A stretch of DNA of 64,000 bases from Leadbetterella sp964423865 (GTDB taxonomy: Bacteria > Bacteroidota > Bacteroidia > Cytophagales > Spirosomataceae). The translations under genes and the position numbers were made by a program. The DNA lies in assembly GCA_964423865.1 (NCBI GenBank), contig CAYRGN010000001.1, positions 62,001-126,000 of the forward strand, given 5' to 3'. The notes under the pieces were generated by a model. That model saw only the letters and a list, made by a program, of their open reading frames with translations, did no database searches and was not told where the DNA came from. Positions 24,813-32,995 of the stretch are shown here, piece after piece. The number at the start of each line of letters is the position of its first letter. Positions within the stretch are counted from its first letter, which is position 1.

Positions 24813-25391
24813 TCATTTTTGTTCGTCTTTTGATTTATCTAAAAACTCAGCGGTAAAATGAGCCTTGTGTTTTGGCTTTGCGAATTTGTGGTCATTAAAC
24901 TGTTTTGAATTTCCTTTCGGTATAGAAAGCGAAATCCATTTGTCGGCACACATTTTTCCGATAAAAACAATTTGTCCGATGTGATACGGATAATGTGCCA
25001 GCTGTCGATTTATGGCTTCCATTACGCTGTGTCCTTGATTGCGGATATAAATTGTTTTTTCAAGGTCTTCTTCTTTCAGTGATTTCAAAGTGTCTAAAAA
25101 CACTTTCCAACCTTCGTTCCATGTATTTAATAATTCTTCTTTTGTTGCGATGTCGTTTTCAAATTCATCATCACGGTTTCTCCATTCTTTTTCTCCGTCT
25201 GTGGTGAGAAAATCCGTCCAACGGCTCCACATATTTCCCCGCAAGTGTTTTACGATTGTTGCAATACTGTTACTCTCGTCATTGTATTGCCAAAACAATT
25301 TTTCGTCCGGTACTTGAGCCATTGTTTTTTCACCAAGCATCTTGTAATACTCAAATTGTTTGCGTACGCTTTCTAAATAATTGGCTTTCAT
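24813..25391 (-). CDS. DinB-superfamily protein (DUF1572-like)
   Basis: This is a 192-aa protein from the ATG at 25391. A longer frame overlaps the upstream SDR gene and is not needed. The four-helix DinB pattern is visible: an early helix with ESVRKQFEYYKML, HLRGNMWSRWTDFLT (histidine), and NRQLAHYPYHIGQIVFIGK with the two histidines that usually complete a metal site. Members are thought to be metal-dependent, often thiol-linked enzymes. It is the last gene of the TetR-GNAT-SDR-DinB operon and is probably controlled by TetR. Confidence 0.8.
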   Translation of the reverse strand: MKANYLESVRKQFEYYKMLGEKTMAQVPDEKLFWQYNDESNSIATIVKHLRGNMWSRWTDFLTTDGEKEWRNRDDEFENDIATKEELLNTWNEGWKVFLDTLKSLKEEDLEKTIYIRNQGHSVMEAINRQLAHYPYHIGQIVFIGKMCADKWISLSIPKGNSKQFNDHKFAKPKHKAHFTAEFLDKSKDEQK

Positions 25392-25410
25392 TCTTCTATA
25401 TTTTTTGTTT

Positions 25411-26157
25411 TTATTTCCCTCCGCATACATCAATAAAAGTTCCCGTACAATAGGACGATTTTTCGGAAGCAAGCCATAAAATAGCTTCGGCGACTTCCTT
25501 TGCCTGTCCGCCTCTTTTTAAGGGAATTGAATTTTTAATTCTTTCTATTCTGTCGGGTTCTCCTCCGTCAGTATGAATATCGGTATAGATAAATGCGGGG
25601 CGTACTGCATTTACTCTGATGCCTTCATGGGCAACCTCTTTAGAGAGTCCGATAGTAAATGTATCTATCGCACCTTTAGCTGAAGCATAATCAATGTATT
25701 CGTCAGGTCCTCCCGATTTTGAAGCCAAAGAAGATACATTTACAATTACGCCGCCATTACCGCCTTTGCTTAAAGCCATTTGCTTAATGGCTTCCTGTGT
25801 ACAAAGAAATTGAGCAAAAACATTTGTTTTGAAAATATGGATAAAACGCTCCAGATTCATTGTTTCAAATCTCATTTGAGGTTCAAGTATTCCTGCATTA
25901 TTTACCAATACATCTAAATTTCCAAACACACGTTTTGTTTCGTCGAACAGGTTTGCCACATCTTGTTCTTTTGTTATGTCTGCCTGTATAGCTAGGGCTG
26001 CTCCTCCTTCATTTTTTATTTGCGAAACTACGGTGTCAGCTGCACTTTTGTTTTTATGATAATTCACAACTACGGCATAGCCTTCCTTTGCCGCCAATAA
26101 AGCTGTTGCGGCACCTATACCCCGACTTCCTCCTGTGATAAGTATTGTTTTCTGCAT
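25411..26157 (-). CDS. Short-chain dehydrogenase/reductase
   Basis: This 248-aa classical SDR has a cofactor loop TGGSRGIG at residues 8-15 and NNAG at about 88-91. The catalytic Ser lies in NVSSLASKSG, the YxxxK pair in YIDYASAKGA. Its C-terminus, TGTFIDVCGGK, is typical. A basic residue after the glycine loop suggests NADP(H). The substrate is unknown. It is the third gene of the TetR-controlled operon, 13 bases after the GNAT gene, and may help detoxify a small molecule sensed by the TetR protein. The start is an ATG at 26157. Confidence 0.85.
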   Translation of the reverse strand: MQKTILITGGSRGIGAATALLAAKEGYAVVVNYHKNKSAADTVVSQIKNEGGAALAIQADITKEQDVANLFDETKRVFGNLDVLVNNAGILEPQMRFETMNLERFIHIFKTNVFAQFLCTQEAIKQMALSKGGNGGVIVNVSSLASKSGGPDEYIDYASAKGAIDTFTIGLSKEVAHEGIRVNAVRPAFIYTDIHTDGGEPDRIERIKNSIPLKRGGQAKEVAEAILWLASEKSSYCTGTFIDVCGGK

Positions 26158-26170
26158 TTTGTTAAATGAT

Positions 26171-26644
26171 TTACACTTTTAAAACAAGTTCCATTTTTAT
26201 ATTAGCACGCTCCCAAGGAACCGGTTCCAATGGAACTTCAACAAAACCCAATTTCCGGTATAAGTTTAGAGCCACAATTTGTTTTGAGTTAGAATAAAGT
26301 ACAAGTTTATTTATACCAATGGCTTTTGCTTTGTTTATTAAAGCCCGACAAAGCATTTCGCCTGCACCCAATCCTCTACTGCTTTTGCTAACAGCTAATT
26401 TGCTCAATTCAAAATTGGTTTGATTTTTCTTTAATGCAACAGTACCCATAATCTGATCTCCCAGTTTAGCAAAAAAAATCTCTCCGCCTTTCTTTACTAT
26501 TGACATTTCAGGGTTTTGAAATTGCTGAATGTCCACTTCTTCAATACGGTAGCTTTCTTCTATCCATTCTCTGTTGAGCATTTCAAAATAGTGGGCATAT
26601 TTTGGCTGATAGGTCAAGATTTCTATAGATGAATTTATTTTCAT
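26171..26644 (-). CDS. GNAT-family N-acetyltransferase
   Basis: This 157-aa protein has the GNAT core: strand FELSKLAVSKSSRGLGAGE, where the R-G-L-G-A-G loop binds acetyl-CoA pyrophosphate (about residues 90-98), followed by ALNLYRKLGFVEVP. The acceptor is unknown. It begins at an ATG (26644) just downstream of a perfect ten-base inverted repeat that is probably the second TetR operator. It lies 13 bases before the SDR gene. A role in acylating a toxic amine is plausible. Confidence 0.85.
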   Translation of the reverse strand: MKINSSIEILTYQPKYAHYFEMLNREWIEESYRIEEVDIQQFQNPEMSIVKKGGEIFFAKLGDQIMGTVALKKNQTNFELSKLAVSKSSRGLGAGEMLCRALINKAKAIGINKLVLYSNSKQIVALNLYRKLGFVEVPLEPVPWERANIKMELVLKV

Positions 26645-26662
26645 TTTGGTTTTATTGTTTAC

Positions 26663-26686
26663 AAAATAAACCGTTTGGTTTATTTT
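26663..26686. promoter_or_regulatory. TetR operator O2
   Basis: AAAATAAACC (26663-26672) and GGTTTATTTT (26677-26686) are perfect inverted arms around GTTT. The core ACCGTTTGGT matches the core of O1 (ACCAATCGGT) upstream of the tetR gene. It sits between the tetR stop and the GNAT start, where it can control the downstream genes. Confidence 0.7.
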
Positions 26687-26699
26687 TGAGTAAAAAAAA

Positions 26700-27290
26700 T
26701 TAATTTTTCAAATTCAATATTGTTTTTTCTAAGTAATTCATTGCAATTTTTAATTCAGTTGTTTTGCACGTAACCTTTGCCTGCATAAATGCACCCTCAA
26801 TCATTGAAATCATAATAACTGCAATTTCTGTTGGGTTAGTGTCTGCTTTTATTTCTTTTCGTGCAATACCGCGTTTAATTTGGTTTTCCAATGCTTTTTT
26901 CCAAAACACAAGTGCTGCACTCGCTCTCTCTTTTAGCTGTGGGTGAGTGTCGTCTGCTTCGGTTGCTGTGTTTAAAATCGGGCAACCCGATTGCAAAAAC
27001 GGAATTTTTAAATAGTTGCGGTATGTGTGCGGGTAAACTAACAAACGCTCAATGGAATTTTCCGTTGTCAAAATTTTTGACTTCAAATATTCATTAACCT
27101 TGTTGTGATTGAAGTCAAAAGCAGCCAAGGCAATATCGTCTTTGTTTTCAAAGTTGCCATAAATGCAACCTTTTGAAAGACCTGTCGCACCCATTATATC
27201 ATTCATTGACGTTCCCGCATAGCCTTTTGTATTGAATACCTGTGCACTTTTTTCAACGATGAATTGCTTTGTATTTTCTGCTTTTGACAT
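26700..27290 (-). CDS. TetR-family repressor
   Basis: This is a 196-aa protein from the ATG at 27290 (MSKAENTKQ). An upstream TTG at 27335 would place the operator inside the gene. Residues about 8-55 form the TetR DNA-binding domain (FNTKGYAGTSMNDIMGATGL and KGCIYGNFENKDDIALAAF). The remainder is the helical ligand and dimer domain, with a TetR_C-type LERTILNL-like tail. It probably represses itself through O1 and the GNAT-SDR-DinB genes through O2. The ligand is unknown. Confidence 0.88.
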   Translation of the reverse strand: MSKAENTKQFIVEKSAQVFNTKGYAGTSMNDIMGATGLSKGCIYGNFENKDDIALAAFDFNHNKVNEYLKSKILTTENSIERLLVYPHTYRNYLKIPFLQSGCPILNTATEADDTHPQLKERASAALVFWKKALENQIKRGIARKEIKADTNPTEIAVIMISMIEGAFMQAKVTCKTTELKIAMNYLEKTILNLKN

Positions 27291-27323
27291 TATCAAAAAT
27301 AAAATTTGAGACAAATATAAATG

Positions 27324-27347
27324 AAAATAAACCAATCGGTCTTTTTT
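27324..27347. promoter_or_regulatory. TetR operator O1
   Basis: AAAATAAACC, spacer AATC, then GGT and a T-run form an imperfect inverted repeat 34 bases before the tetR ATG. Its left arm is identical to that of O2. It overlaps the expected promoter of tetR. Confidence 0.6.
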
Positions 27348-27410
27348 GTTGAATTTTCTTCTGATATTATGTGTATTGGTGGGGTGAAGATTTCGATGAG
27401 ATGTCCAGAA

Positions 27411-27482
27411 TCATACATTTTTAGGGCTATTTTCCTGGATAGAGTTCAATTTCTGTATACTTTCTACGATAAAGAGATCGTT
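27411..27482 (-). pseudogene. Tail relic of the 243-aa helical-repeat family
   Basis: The minus strand encodes NDLFIVESIQKLNSIQENSP before a stop, matching NDSLVLEIIQKLNRIWENDP in the protein at 14844-15575. DNA matches include GTTCAATTTCTGTATA. No start or upstream part remains. It lies just before the first GC-richer core gene, at the right edge of the accessory island. The rest of the gap 27348-27511 holds nothing I can identify. Confidence 0.65.
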
Positions 27483-27511
27483 AAAATTTAAGGACATATA
27501 TAAAGGGCTTT

Positions 27512-28405
27512 ATGCGGACTTTTGTACTTTTTCTGATTAGTTTTTCCTGCGTGAGCCAGGAGAGGGTAATCCATGCTTTTCCGGAGAACCGGGAGAATGA
27601 GGCGGTAGCATATCTGCCTTCCGACAGGGTAAGTGTCATGCGGGATATCGTGTATTGCGACAGCCTCAAAGTGGACGTTTATAGGCCGAAAGGTACGCAA
27701 AACGGTATCGCGCTGGTGCTTATTCACGGCGGAGGCTGGACCAGCGGCGATAAGGAGCAAATGGCGCCTTTGGCGAACCGGATGGCAGAGTGGGGATACG
27801 TTTGCTTTTTGCCTCAATATCGCCTTTCCGGGCAGGCCCGGTATCCTGCCGCCATACAAGATATACTTGCCGTGATGGAATGGGTGACCCGGAACGCGAA
27901 AACGTATGGGGTTGATTCCCGAAAGGTGGTGGTGGGCGGTTTTTCGGCCGGAGGCCATTTGGCGGCTCTGGCGGGTACTACGTATCATAAGTCGATTTAC
28001 CAAAATGGGCTGTGTGTTTCCAGAACTCGTGCAAGACCGGCTGCAATTATGGATATCGACGGTATTCTGGCATTTATACATCCGGAATCGGGGGAAGGGA
28101 ATGACGGCAAAAAGCTTTCGGCCGCCACTCAATGGTTTGGGTATCCCAAGTCTTTCAGTACCCTTGGCTGGGAAGAAGCCTCGCCCCTAAACCACGTTTC
28201 TGAAAAAACACCGCCGATTCTGTTTCTCAACAGCAGTATAAAACGGATGCACGCCGGGCGGGAAGACTTCAATGCAGTACTACAAAAACACCACATCTAT
28301 TTTGAAGTACACGAATTTGAAAAAGCGCCTCATGATTTCTGTCTCCGAACGCCCTGGTTTGAGGATACTCTGATGATCATGGATGAATTTATGCGGAGGT
28401 TGTGA
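27512..28405 (+). CDS. Exported alpha/beta hydrolase (carboxylesterase-like)
   Basis: This 297-aa protein has a short signal peptide (about 1-15). The oxyanion motif HGGGW is at about residues 75-79 and the nucleophile elbow GFSAGG at about 145-150. Late acidic and histidine residues (EFEKAPHDF) complete the triad. This is the BD-FAE/HSL-type esterase fold, usually acting on acyl or acetyl esters of polysaccharides or small molecules. It starts at ATG 27512 and is the first gene with core-like base composition. It is followed by the MazEF pair on the other strand. Confidence 0.8.
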   Translation: MRTFVLFLISFSCVSQERVIHAFPENRENEAVAYLPSDRVSVMRDIVYCDSLKVDVYRPKGTQNGIALVLIHGGGWTSGDKEQMAPLANRMAEWGYVCFLPQYRLSGQARYPAAIQDILAVMEWVTRNAKTYGVDSRKVVVGGFSAGGHLAALAGTTYHKSIYQNGLCVSRTRARPAAIMDIDGILAFIHPESGEGNDGKKLSAATQWFGYPKSFSTLGWEEASPLNHVSEKTPPILFLNSSIKRMHAGREDFNAVLQKHHIYFEVHEFEKAPHDFCLRTPWFEDTLMIMDEFMRRL

Positions 28406-28519
28406 GAGATGCGAGCCGGAGGATAAAAGGATAAGTGGTCGGCGCATTGGAAGTTGTTCCATGCTTCAAGTAAGTCGGGTTCAAGTTCGGTGCTATTTGG
28501 CGTAATGTGATGTGGCGTT

Positions 28520-28843
28520 TTATTCAACATAGGTTTCCATTATTACGGTTTTTACCGCTTCAATTTCAGACTTTGTCAAGTTTCCCAATTTTTTCACAAC
28601 TCGTGTCCTGTCTACCGTTCGAATTTGGTCTAAAACGATCCAACCTTTGGTTTTCGGTTGATAGACTTTAACCCTTGTCGGGTAATGTTTTGAGCTGCTT
28701 GTAAGTGGTGCAACTACAATAGTCTGAATATATTTGTTCATTTCGTCTGGGGAAATCACCGCACAAGGATGGGTTTTCTTCATCTCACTTCCAATAGTTG
28801 GGTCGAGATTTACCAACACCAATTCATATTGCTTTATTTCCAT
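28520..28843 (-). CDS. mazF: MazF/PemK-type toxin
   Basis: This 107-aa MazF-fold endoribonuclease begins YELVLVNLDPTIGSEMKKTH followed by PCAVISP, and has VVAPLTSS and the conserved DQIRTVDRTR near residues 72-81. It should cleave mRNA at short sequence motifs when free of antitoxin. Its ATG lies ten bases inside the 3' end of the antitoxin gene. The pair is AT-rich between GC-richer neighbours, which suggests a small insertion. Confidence 0.9.
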   Translation of the reverse strand: MEIKQYELVLVNLDPTIGSEMKKTHPCAVISPDEMNKYIQTIVVAPLTSSSKHYPTRVKVYQPKTKGWIVLDQIRTVDRTRVVKKLGNLTKSEIEAVKTVIMETYVE

Positions 28844-29079
28844 TCTTCAAATGTTTCGTCTTCAAAAATGTCATCAATTAACAATTTGTCATCTCCGTTA
28901 GCGCGCATTAATTCGAATGATTTTTCCCAGCCTTTGCGTGGAACTGATTTTGGCTTTAGGATAATTCTTCCTTTTTCCAGAATCATTTCAAGCGTATCAC
29001 TAATGTTATACTGCTCTAAAATCGATTTTGATAATCTGATGCCTTTTGAGTTTCCGATATTGATTACTTGAATCTCCAT
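28834..29079 (-). CDS. mazE: MazE/AbrB-type antitoxin
   Basis: This 81-aa protein has an N-terminal AbrB-like swapped-hairpin domain (IGNSKGIRLSKSILEQYNIS, then GRIILKPKS). Its acidic C-terminus (DDIFEDETFEEWK) would occupy the toxin's active groove. It precedes and overlaps mazF by ten bases. It should bind its own promoter in the 29080-29237 gap, where I see no other gene. Confidence 0.88.
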   Translation of the reverse strand: MEIQVINIGNSKGIRLSKSILEQYNISDTLEMILEKGRIILKPKSVPRKGWEKSFELMRANGDDKLLIDDIFEDETFEEWK

Positions 29080-29237
29080 AAAAATCTATTTTGTGATTAC
29101 AAAGTAATTACTTTTTTATGGTAAATGCAATTTTGGCAAAACGATTTCTTTTAATACTCTCTATTTCCTGTTTCTCGTTTTGGCTTGGCTCCAAGCAAAA
29201 ACTTGTTTGAATTTCAGAAAGGAGTTGGTCCACTATT

Positions 29238-29849
29238 TCAGAGATCGCTTCGGATTTTGCAGGTAGTCAAAATATAATCTTCTACCCGCTCAAACTGAAA
29301 AAGGAACTCCTTCTCCCAGCCGGGGAAGACCGAGGTGGCGGTGCCGGAACCGGCGGAAAGATCAAAAGGGTGTACGTGCAGGTCGGTGAGGAAACTTAGG
29401 GGGCGGGAGTGGCTGAGCTTGTAAATGGCTTCTTTGACGGTCCAGATGACGATAAGGGTCTGAAGTTCGGATCTTGCCGGGATTACTTCGTTCCGGATGA
29501 AATAGGATGCTGCTTTTTGTATTTTCGGGCTGATCTTCTCTATATCGATGCCATAGGCTTGGATACCGGTATAAAGTGCGGCGAATTTGTGGGAATGGCT
29601 TATGGAAATGTGCCGGCCGTCTTCCAGGAAGGGCTGGCCGTGGGCGTCATAAAAAACGTCACGGTCGCTTAGGCCGGCTTTTTCGAGCAGCATTCGGATG
29701 GCCAGAAAGCCTTGGCGGTGGTCTTCCCGCTTCATGCCCTCCAGCCGTTTCAGGGAAGATTCGTTTAAAGCCACCGGGAAATAGGTTTCGGTCACCTTCC
29801 AGACCCTCAGTTGCCCGCCTTCCAGCGTTATTTCCCTATGCAGCGGCAT
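29238..29849 (-). CDS. 4'-phosphopantetheinyl transferase (Sfp/AcpT superfamily)
   Basis: This 203-aa protein transfers phosphopantetheine from CoA to a carrier-protein serine. Visible motifs are YGIDIEKI (about 97-104, magnesium-binding Asp and Glu) and IVIWTVKEAIYKLS (about 148-161, the WxxKEAxxK signature). It is the last gene of the operon containing an acyl carrier protein and is the likely activator of that carrier. The start codon overlaps the upstream phosphorylase stop (TGATG), so translation is coupled. A relic of a similar gene lies at 22458-22558. Confidence 0.88.
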   Translation of the reverse strand: MPLHREITLEGGQLRVWKVTETYFPVALNESSLKRLEGMKREDHRQGFLAIRMLLEKAGLSDRDVFYDAHGQPFLEDGRHISISHSHKFAALYTGIQAYGIDIEKISPKIQKAASYFIRNEVIPARSELQTLIVIWTVKEAIYKLSHSRPLSFLTDLHVHPFDLSAGSGTATSVFPGWEKEFLFQFERVEDYILTTCKIRSDL

Positions 29850-30658
29850 CAGTCGAGTACTTTAACCAATTCCCTGAAGAGGAGGGTCATGCGGGGTTCG
29901 GCTACGGCCGCGTTGGCGAGAATGTGCTGTAGCTCCGCTTTTTGGAGGGTTTCAGGGATGCAGAGATCGGTGATGACGGACACGGCCAGTACAGGGATTT
30001 TCAGCTGCACCGCTACAATCACTTCGGGTACGGTACTCATACCCACCGCATCGGCACCCAGCTGGCGCAGGAGGCGGTATTCGGCCCGGGTTTCGAGCTG
30101 AGGACCGGGTACCGGCAAATATACGCCCTCTTTTACCTGGTCAATTTTCTTTTCCCGTATAATTTCCCGGGCCTTATTCAGCATTTTCGGGCAATAGGGT
30201 TCGCTCATATCGGGAAAACGGTCTCCGGAAATGTTCTTCCCGAATAAGGGATTATCCGGCAGGAACAGGGAGATGTGATCGGTGATCAGCATGATGTCGC
30301 TTTCGGAGAAGGAGGGATTGAGCCCGCCGGCCGCGTTAGAGATCAGGAGATGTTTTATACCGAGGGCTTGCATCACCCGTACGGGATAGGTGATTTCTTT
30401 CATGCTGTAGTCTTCGTAATAGTGAAAGCGGCCCTGCATACAGATCACCTGTTTTCCGGCGAGGGTACCAAAGATCAGTTTGCCCTTGTGCGACTCTACC
30501 GTAGAGTGTACAAAATGAGGAATGTCTTCGTAGGGTATGGCATACCGTACCTCGATGTCATTCACCAGTCCGGCCAATCCGGTACCCAGGATAATGCCCG
30601 TCTCCGGCTGGAAAGAGGCGGTACGGGATTGGAGGTAGTTTAGGGTTTCGTGTAACAT
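29849..30658 (-). CDS. punA: Purine nucleoside phosphorylase (trimeric type)
   Basis: This 269-aa phosphorylase splits purine ribonucleosides with phosphate into base and ribose-1-phosphate. Motifs are ILGTGLAGL (phosphate loop), MQGRFHYYEDYS, ISNAAGGLNPS and VPGPQLETRAEY. The base-recognition loop reads ITDLC, where an Asn is usual in guanine/hypoxanthine-specific enzymes. The Asp is seen in many bacterial members and can alter base preference. It sits between an acyltransferase and a phosphopantetheinyl transferase, possibly only by shared transcription. It is six bases from the acyltransferase start region. Confidence 0.9.
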   Translation of the reverse strand: MLHETLNYLQSRTASFQPETGIILGTGLAGLVNDIEVRYAIPYEDIPHFVHSTVESHKGKLIFGTLAGKQVICMQGRFHYYEDYSMKEITYPVRVMQALGIKHLLISNAAGGLNPSFSESDIMLITDHISLFLPDNPLFGKNISGDRFPDMSEPYCPKMLNKAREIIREKKIDQVKEGVYLPVPGPQLETRAEYRLLRQLGADAVGMSTVPEVIVAVQLKIPVLAVSVITDLCIPETLQKAELQHILANAAVAEPRMTLLFRELVKVLD

Positions 30659-30664
30659 AATTGT

Positions 30665-31534
30665 CTATTTCTTCCAGAAATCAAAATAATTAAACCATTG
30701 TAAAGGATACCGTTTCACCATCTCCTCCACGCTTTGGGTATAAGAAGTCAGCAGGGCTTGGGCGTCGCGGTGTTTGACGGGCGTCTCGCGGGCATACAGA
30801 TGGTAGTGGAGACCGGCCTCTTTCATAACGTAAACGTATACCACGGGAACGCGAAGGCGTGAAGCAATCAGGAAGGGTCCGGCCGGGAATTCAGCTTCTT
30901 CGCCCAGTAGGGGGGTGGAGAAGTATTTGCTGCCTTTCACGTACCGGTCGCCGGTAAAGCACACCAGTTCATTTTGGGAAAGGGCTTCGTTGATCCGGAA
31001 GATATGCGACATGTCTTCGCGGATCTCGATGAGTTTTACGGAAGGTTTCTTGATGCTTTCCAGGTATTCTTTGATGGCGGAGTGTTCCTGGTCTATAGTC
31101 ACGAGGTTGATTTGACAATGAAGATCAATTTCGGAGAAGAAGTATTCGGCGATCTCAAAATTTCCCATGTGTGCGCTGATGAGCACCGCGCCTTTTTCTT
31201 CTTTAAGCAGGTTTTTAAGCGTTTCTACGCCGTCAAATTCATAGGTGAAGCGGTCGCGGAGTCCCGCAGATATGGCGATTTTATCAATGATGGTTTGTCC
31301 GAAAGTATAATAGCTGCGGAATACGGAGAGCCGGGCTTTCAGGGGCGGATAATTCAGCCTTTCCCGGAAGTAATAATACATGGACCGGTTGCTTTCACGC
31401 AGGAAAAGGAAGTAATAGGAAGCCACGAAAAAAAGTATACCGTAAGCGGCTCTGACTCCGGCACTACGAATCAGGAAAACAAAAATCCTGTAACCGAGAA
31501 CGGTACCTTTGGATTTTCCATCCCACTCACTCAT
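30665..31534 (-). CDS. LpxL/HtrB-like lysophospholipid acyltransferase
   Basis: This 289-aa acyltransferase has an N-terminal membrane helix (about 22-48). The catalytic motif is HMGNFE in VLISAHMGNFEIAEYF (about 117-132, the H-x4-E pair), followed by FTGDRYVKGSK and a FPAGPFLIASR substrate segment. Such enzymes transfer acyl chains from acyl carrier protein to lipids. In aryl-polyene and flexirubin-type clusters the gene is a regular member and is thought to attach the polyene to a membrane acceptor. It lies one base from the acyl carrier gene. The start is an ATG at 31534. Confidence 0.85.
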   Translation of the reverse strand: MSEWDGKSKGTVLGYRIFVFLIRSAGVRAAYGILFFVASYYFLFLRESNRSMYYYFRERLNYPPLKARLSVFRSYYTFGQTIIDKIAISAGLRDRFTYEFDGVETLKNLLKEEKGAVLISAHMGNFEIAEYFFSEIDLHCQINLVTIDQEHSAIKEYLESIKKPSVKLIEIREDMSHIFRINEALSQNELVCFTGDRYVKGSKYFSTPLLGEEAEFPAGPFLIASRLRVPVVYVYVMKEAGLHYHLYARETPVKHRDAQALLTSYTQSVEEMVKRYPLQWFNYFDFWKK

Positions 31535-31535
31535 G

Positions 31536-31775
31536 TTATAATTTTCTTTCTATCAGGCGATAGAAGTCGTCAAATGTAGAAATTCCCACAAAATCAGCCT
31601 CTCCCAGTTTTATGCCGAAGTTGGCTTCTACTGTCACCACCAGATCCACATAGTCGAGGCTGTCTAGCCCCAGTGTATCTTTAAGAATAGCCTCCGGCCG
31701 GATGGTATCGATATCGACCTCAAACTCTTCAGACAGAAAATGGTTGGTTCTGCGTATAATCTCTTCCTTACTCAT
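31536..31775 (-). CDS. Acyl carrier protein
   Basis: This 79-aa carrier has the phosphopantetheine site in LGLDSLDYVDL (Ser about 41). Its length and acidic helical pattern are standard. It is separate from any fatty-acid operon, so it is probably dedicated to this aryl or polyene pathway. Its start overlaps the ketosynthase stop by four bases (ATGA). The transferase at 29238 is the likely modifying enzyme. Confidence 0.92.
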   Translation of the reverse strand: MSKEEIIRRTNHFLSEEFEVDIDTIRPEAILKDTLGLDSLDYVDLVVTVEANFGIKLGEADFVGISTFDDFYRLIERKL

Positions 31776-32992
31776 ATTTTTTTAACCACTAATGCGGAGT
31801 TCGTTCCTCCGAAACCGAACGAATTTGACAAAAATATGTCAATTTTTTCGTTTATGGTATTTTTAGCGATATTTAATTTAGCCGACTGCTCGTCGGGTGT
31901 CTCGAAGTTGATGTTGGGCGCGATGAAGTTATTTTGCATCATCAGGATGGAATAGATGACTTCGCTGGCGCCGGCCATCCAGCATTCGTGGCCGGTCATT
32001 GACTTGGTAGAGCTCACGTAGGGGTTTCTTTCTCCGAAGATTTCGTGGATAGCCTGCGCCTCGTTGGCATCGCCGAGGGGGGTGGACGTAGCGTGGGCGT
32101 TGATATAATCTACCTCGGTGGCCCGGATACCCGCTTGGGTGATGGCCCGGTGCATGGCCGTGGAGGGGCCTTCTACATTGGGCGTGGAAATATGGCTGCC
32201 GTTAGAGGAGAAGCCGTATCCGATGATTTCCGCGAGAATAGGTGCGCCGCGTTTCACTGCGTTTTCATATTCTTCCAGTACGAGGGTGGCTGCTCCTCCG
32301 CTGGGTACGAGGCCGTCGCGTTCCCGGTCGAAGGGCCGGGAGGCTTTGGCAGGGTCTTCGTGGTACGTGGAGAACACGCCCAAAGCATCAAAACTGCTCA
32401 TGGCATATTTGTTGATCTCCTGGGCTCCCCCGCATACTACGGTGTCTTGAAGTCCGTTTTGGATAAGGAAAAAGCCAAGGCCGAGGGAATGGGAGCCGCT
32501 GGCGCAGGCGGCGCTTATCGTGAGGTTGATTCCCCGCATCTTGAAGATGGTGGAAAGGTTCATGTTCACAGTAGAATTCATGGATTTGAAAATCGCACCG
32601 GAGCCAATGAGGGAAGTGTCGCGTTTTTCCCTCAGGATGTCGGTGGCTTCAATCACGGAGCGGGAAACGCTGTCGTTACCGTACAGGATACCCACTTCGT
32701 TGTTTTCCAGGAAGGCGTCATCAATACCTGCCTGTTGTAAGGCCTGGACGGTGGCCAGGTAAGCGTATTCCGATTCCTCCCCGATGCTGATGCGCTGTCT
32801 TCGCGTCAGCATGTCTTTTAAATTGGGCCTGGGTACGCTCCCGGTCAGCGCTGATTTGAACCCGTATTCCTGTCTTTCCGGGTCGATCACGATACCGGAT
32901 CTGCCGTGGTACAAAGAATCTCTGACCTCCTCTAAGGTGACTCCTATACTGGAATAGATTCCCATACCGGTTATAACCACTCTTCTGTGCAT
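31772..32992 (-). CDS. Beta-ketoacyl-ACP synthase (KAS II type)
   Basis: This 406-aa ketosynthase extends an acyl chain by two carbons. The triad is complete: C163 in SAACASGSHS, H300 in INAHATSTPLGD and H335 in KSMTGHECW, with K330. The length equals FabF. It is the only ketosynthase in the cluster here and has no chain-length-factor partner in the window, unlike typical aryl-polyene loci with two. It probably uses the aryl starter made by the ammonia-lyase. The start is an ATG at 32992, three bases after the ketoreductase stop. Confidence 0.92.
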   Translation of the reverse strand: MHRRVVITGMGIYSSIGVTLEEVRDSLYHGRSGIVIDPERQEYGFKSALTGSVPRPNLKDMLTRRQRISIGEESEYAYLATVQALQQAGIDDAFLENNEVGILYGNDSVSRSVIEATDILREKRDTSLIGSGAIFKSMNSTVNMNLSTIFKMRGINLTISAACASGSHSLGLGFFLIQNGLQDTVVCGGAQEINKYAMSSFDALGVFSTYHEDPAKASRPFDRERDGLVPSGGAATLVLEEYENAVKRGAPILAEIIGYGFSSNGSHISTPNVEGPSTAMHRAITQAGIRATEVDYINAHATSTPLGDANEAQAIHEIFGERNPYVSSTKSMTGHECWMAGASEVIYSILMMQNNFIAPNINFETPDEQSAKLNIAKNTINEKIDIFLSNSFGFGGTNSALVVKKI

Positions 32993-32995
32993 CTC

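Noticed and set aside
27488..28132. Long minus-strand frame opposite the alpha/beta hydrolase
   Set aside because: It mirrors a gene with clear catalytic motifs, in GC-rich DNA where antisense frames stay open by chance; the translation has no recognisable pattern.
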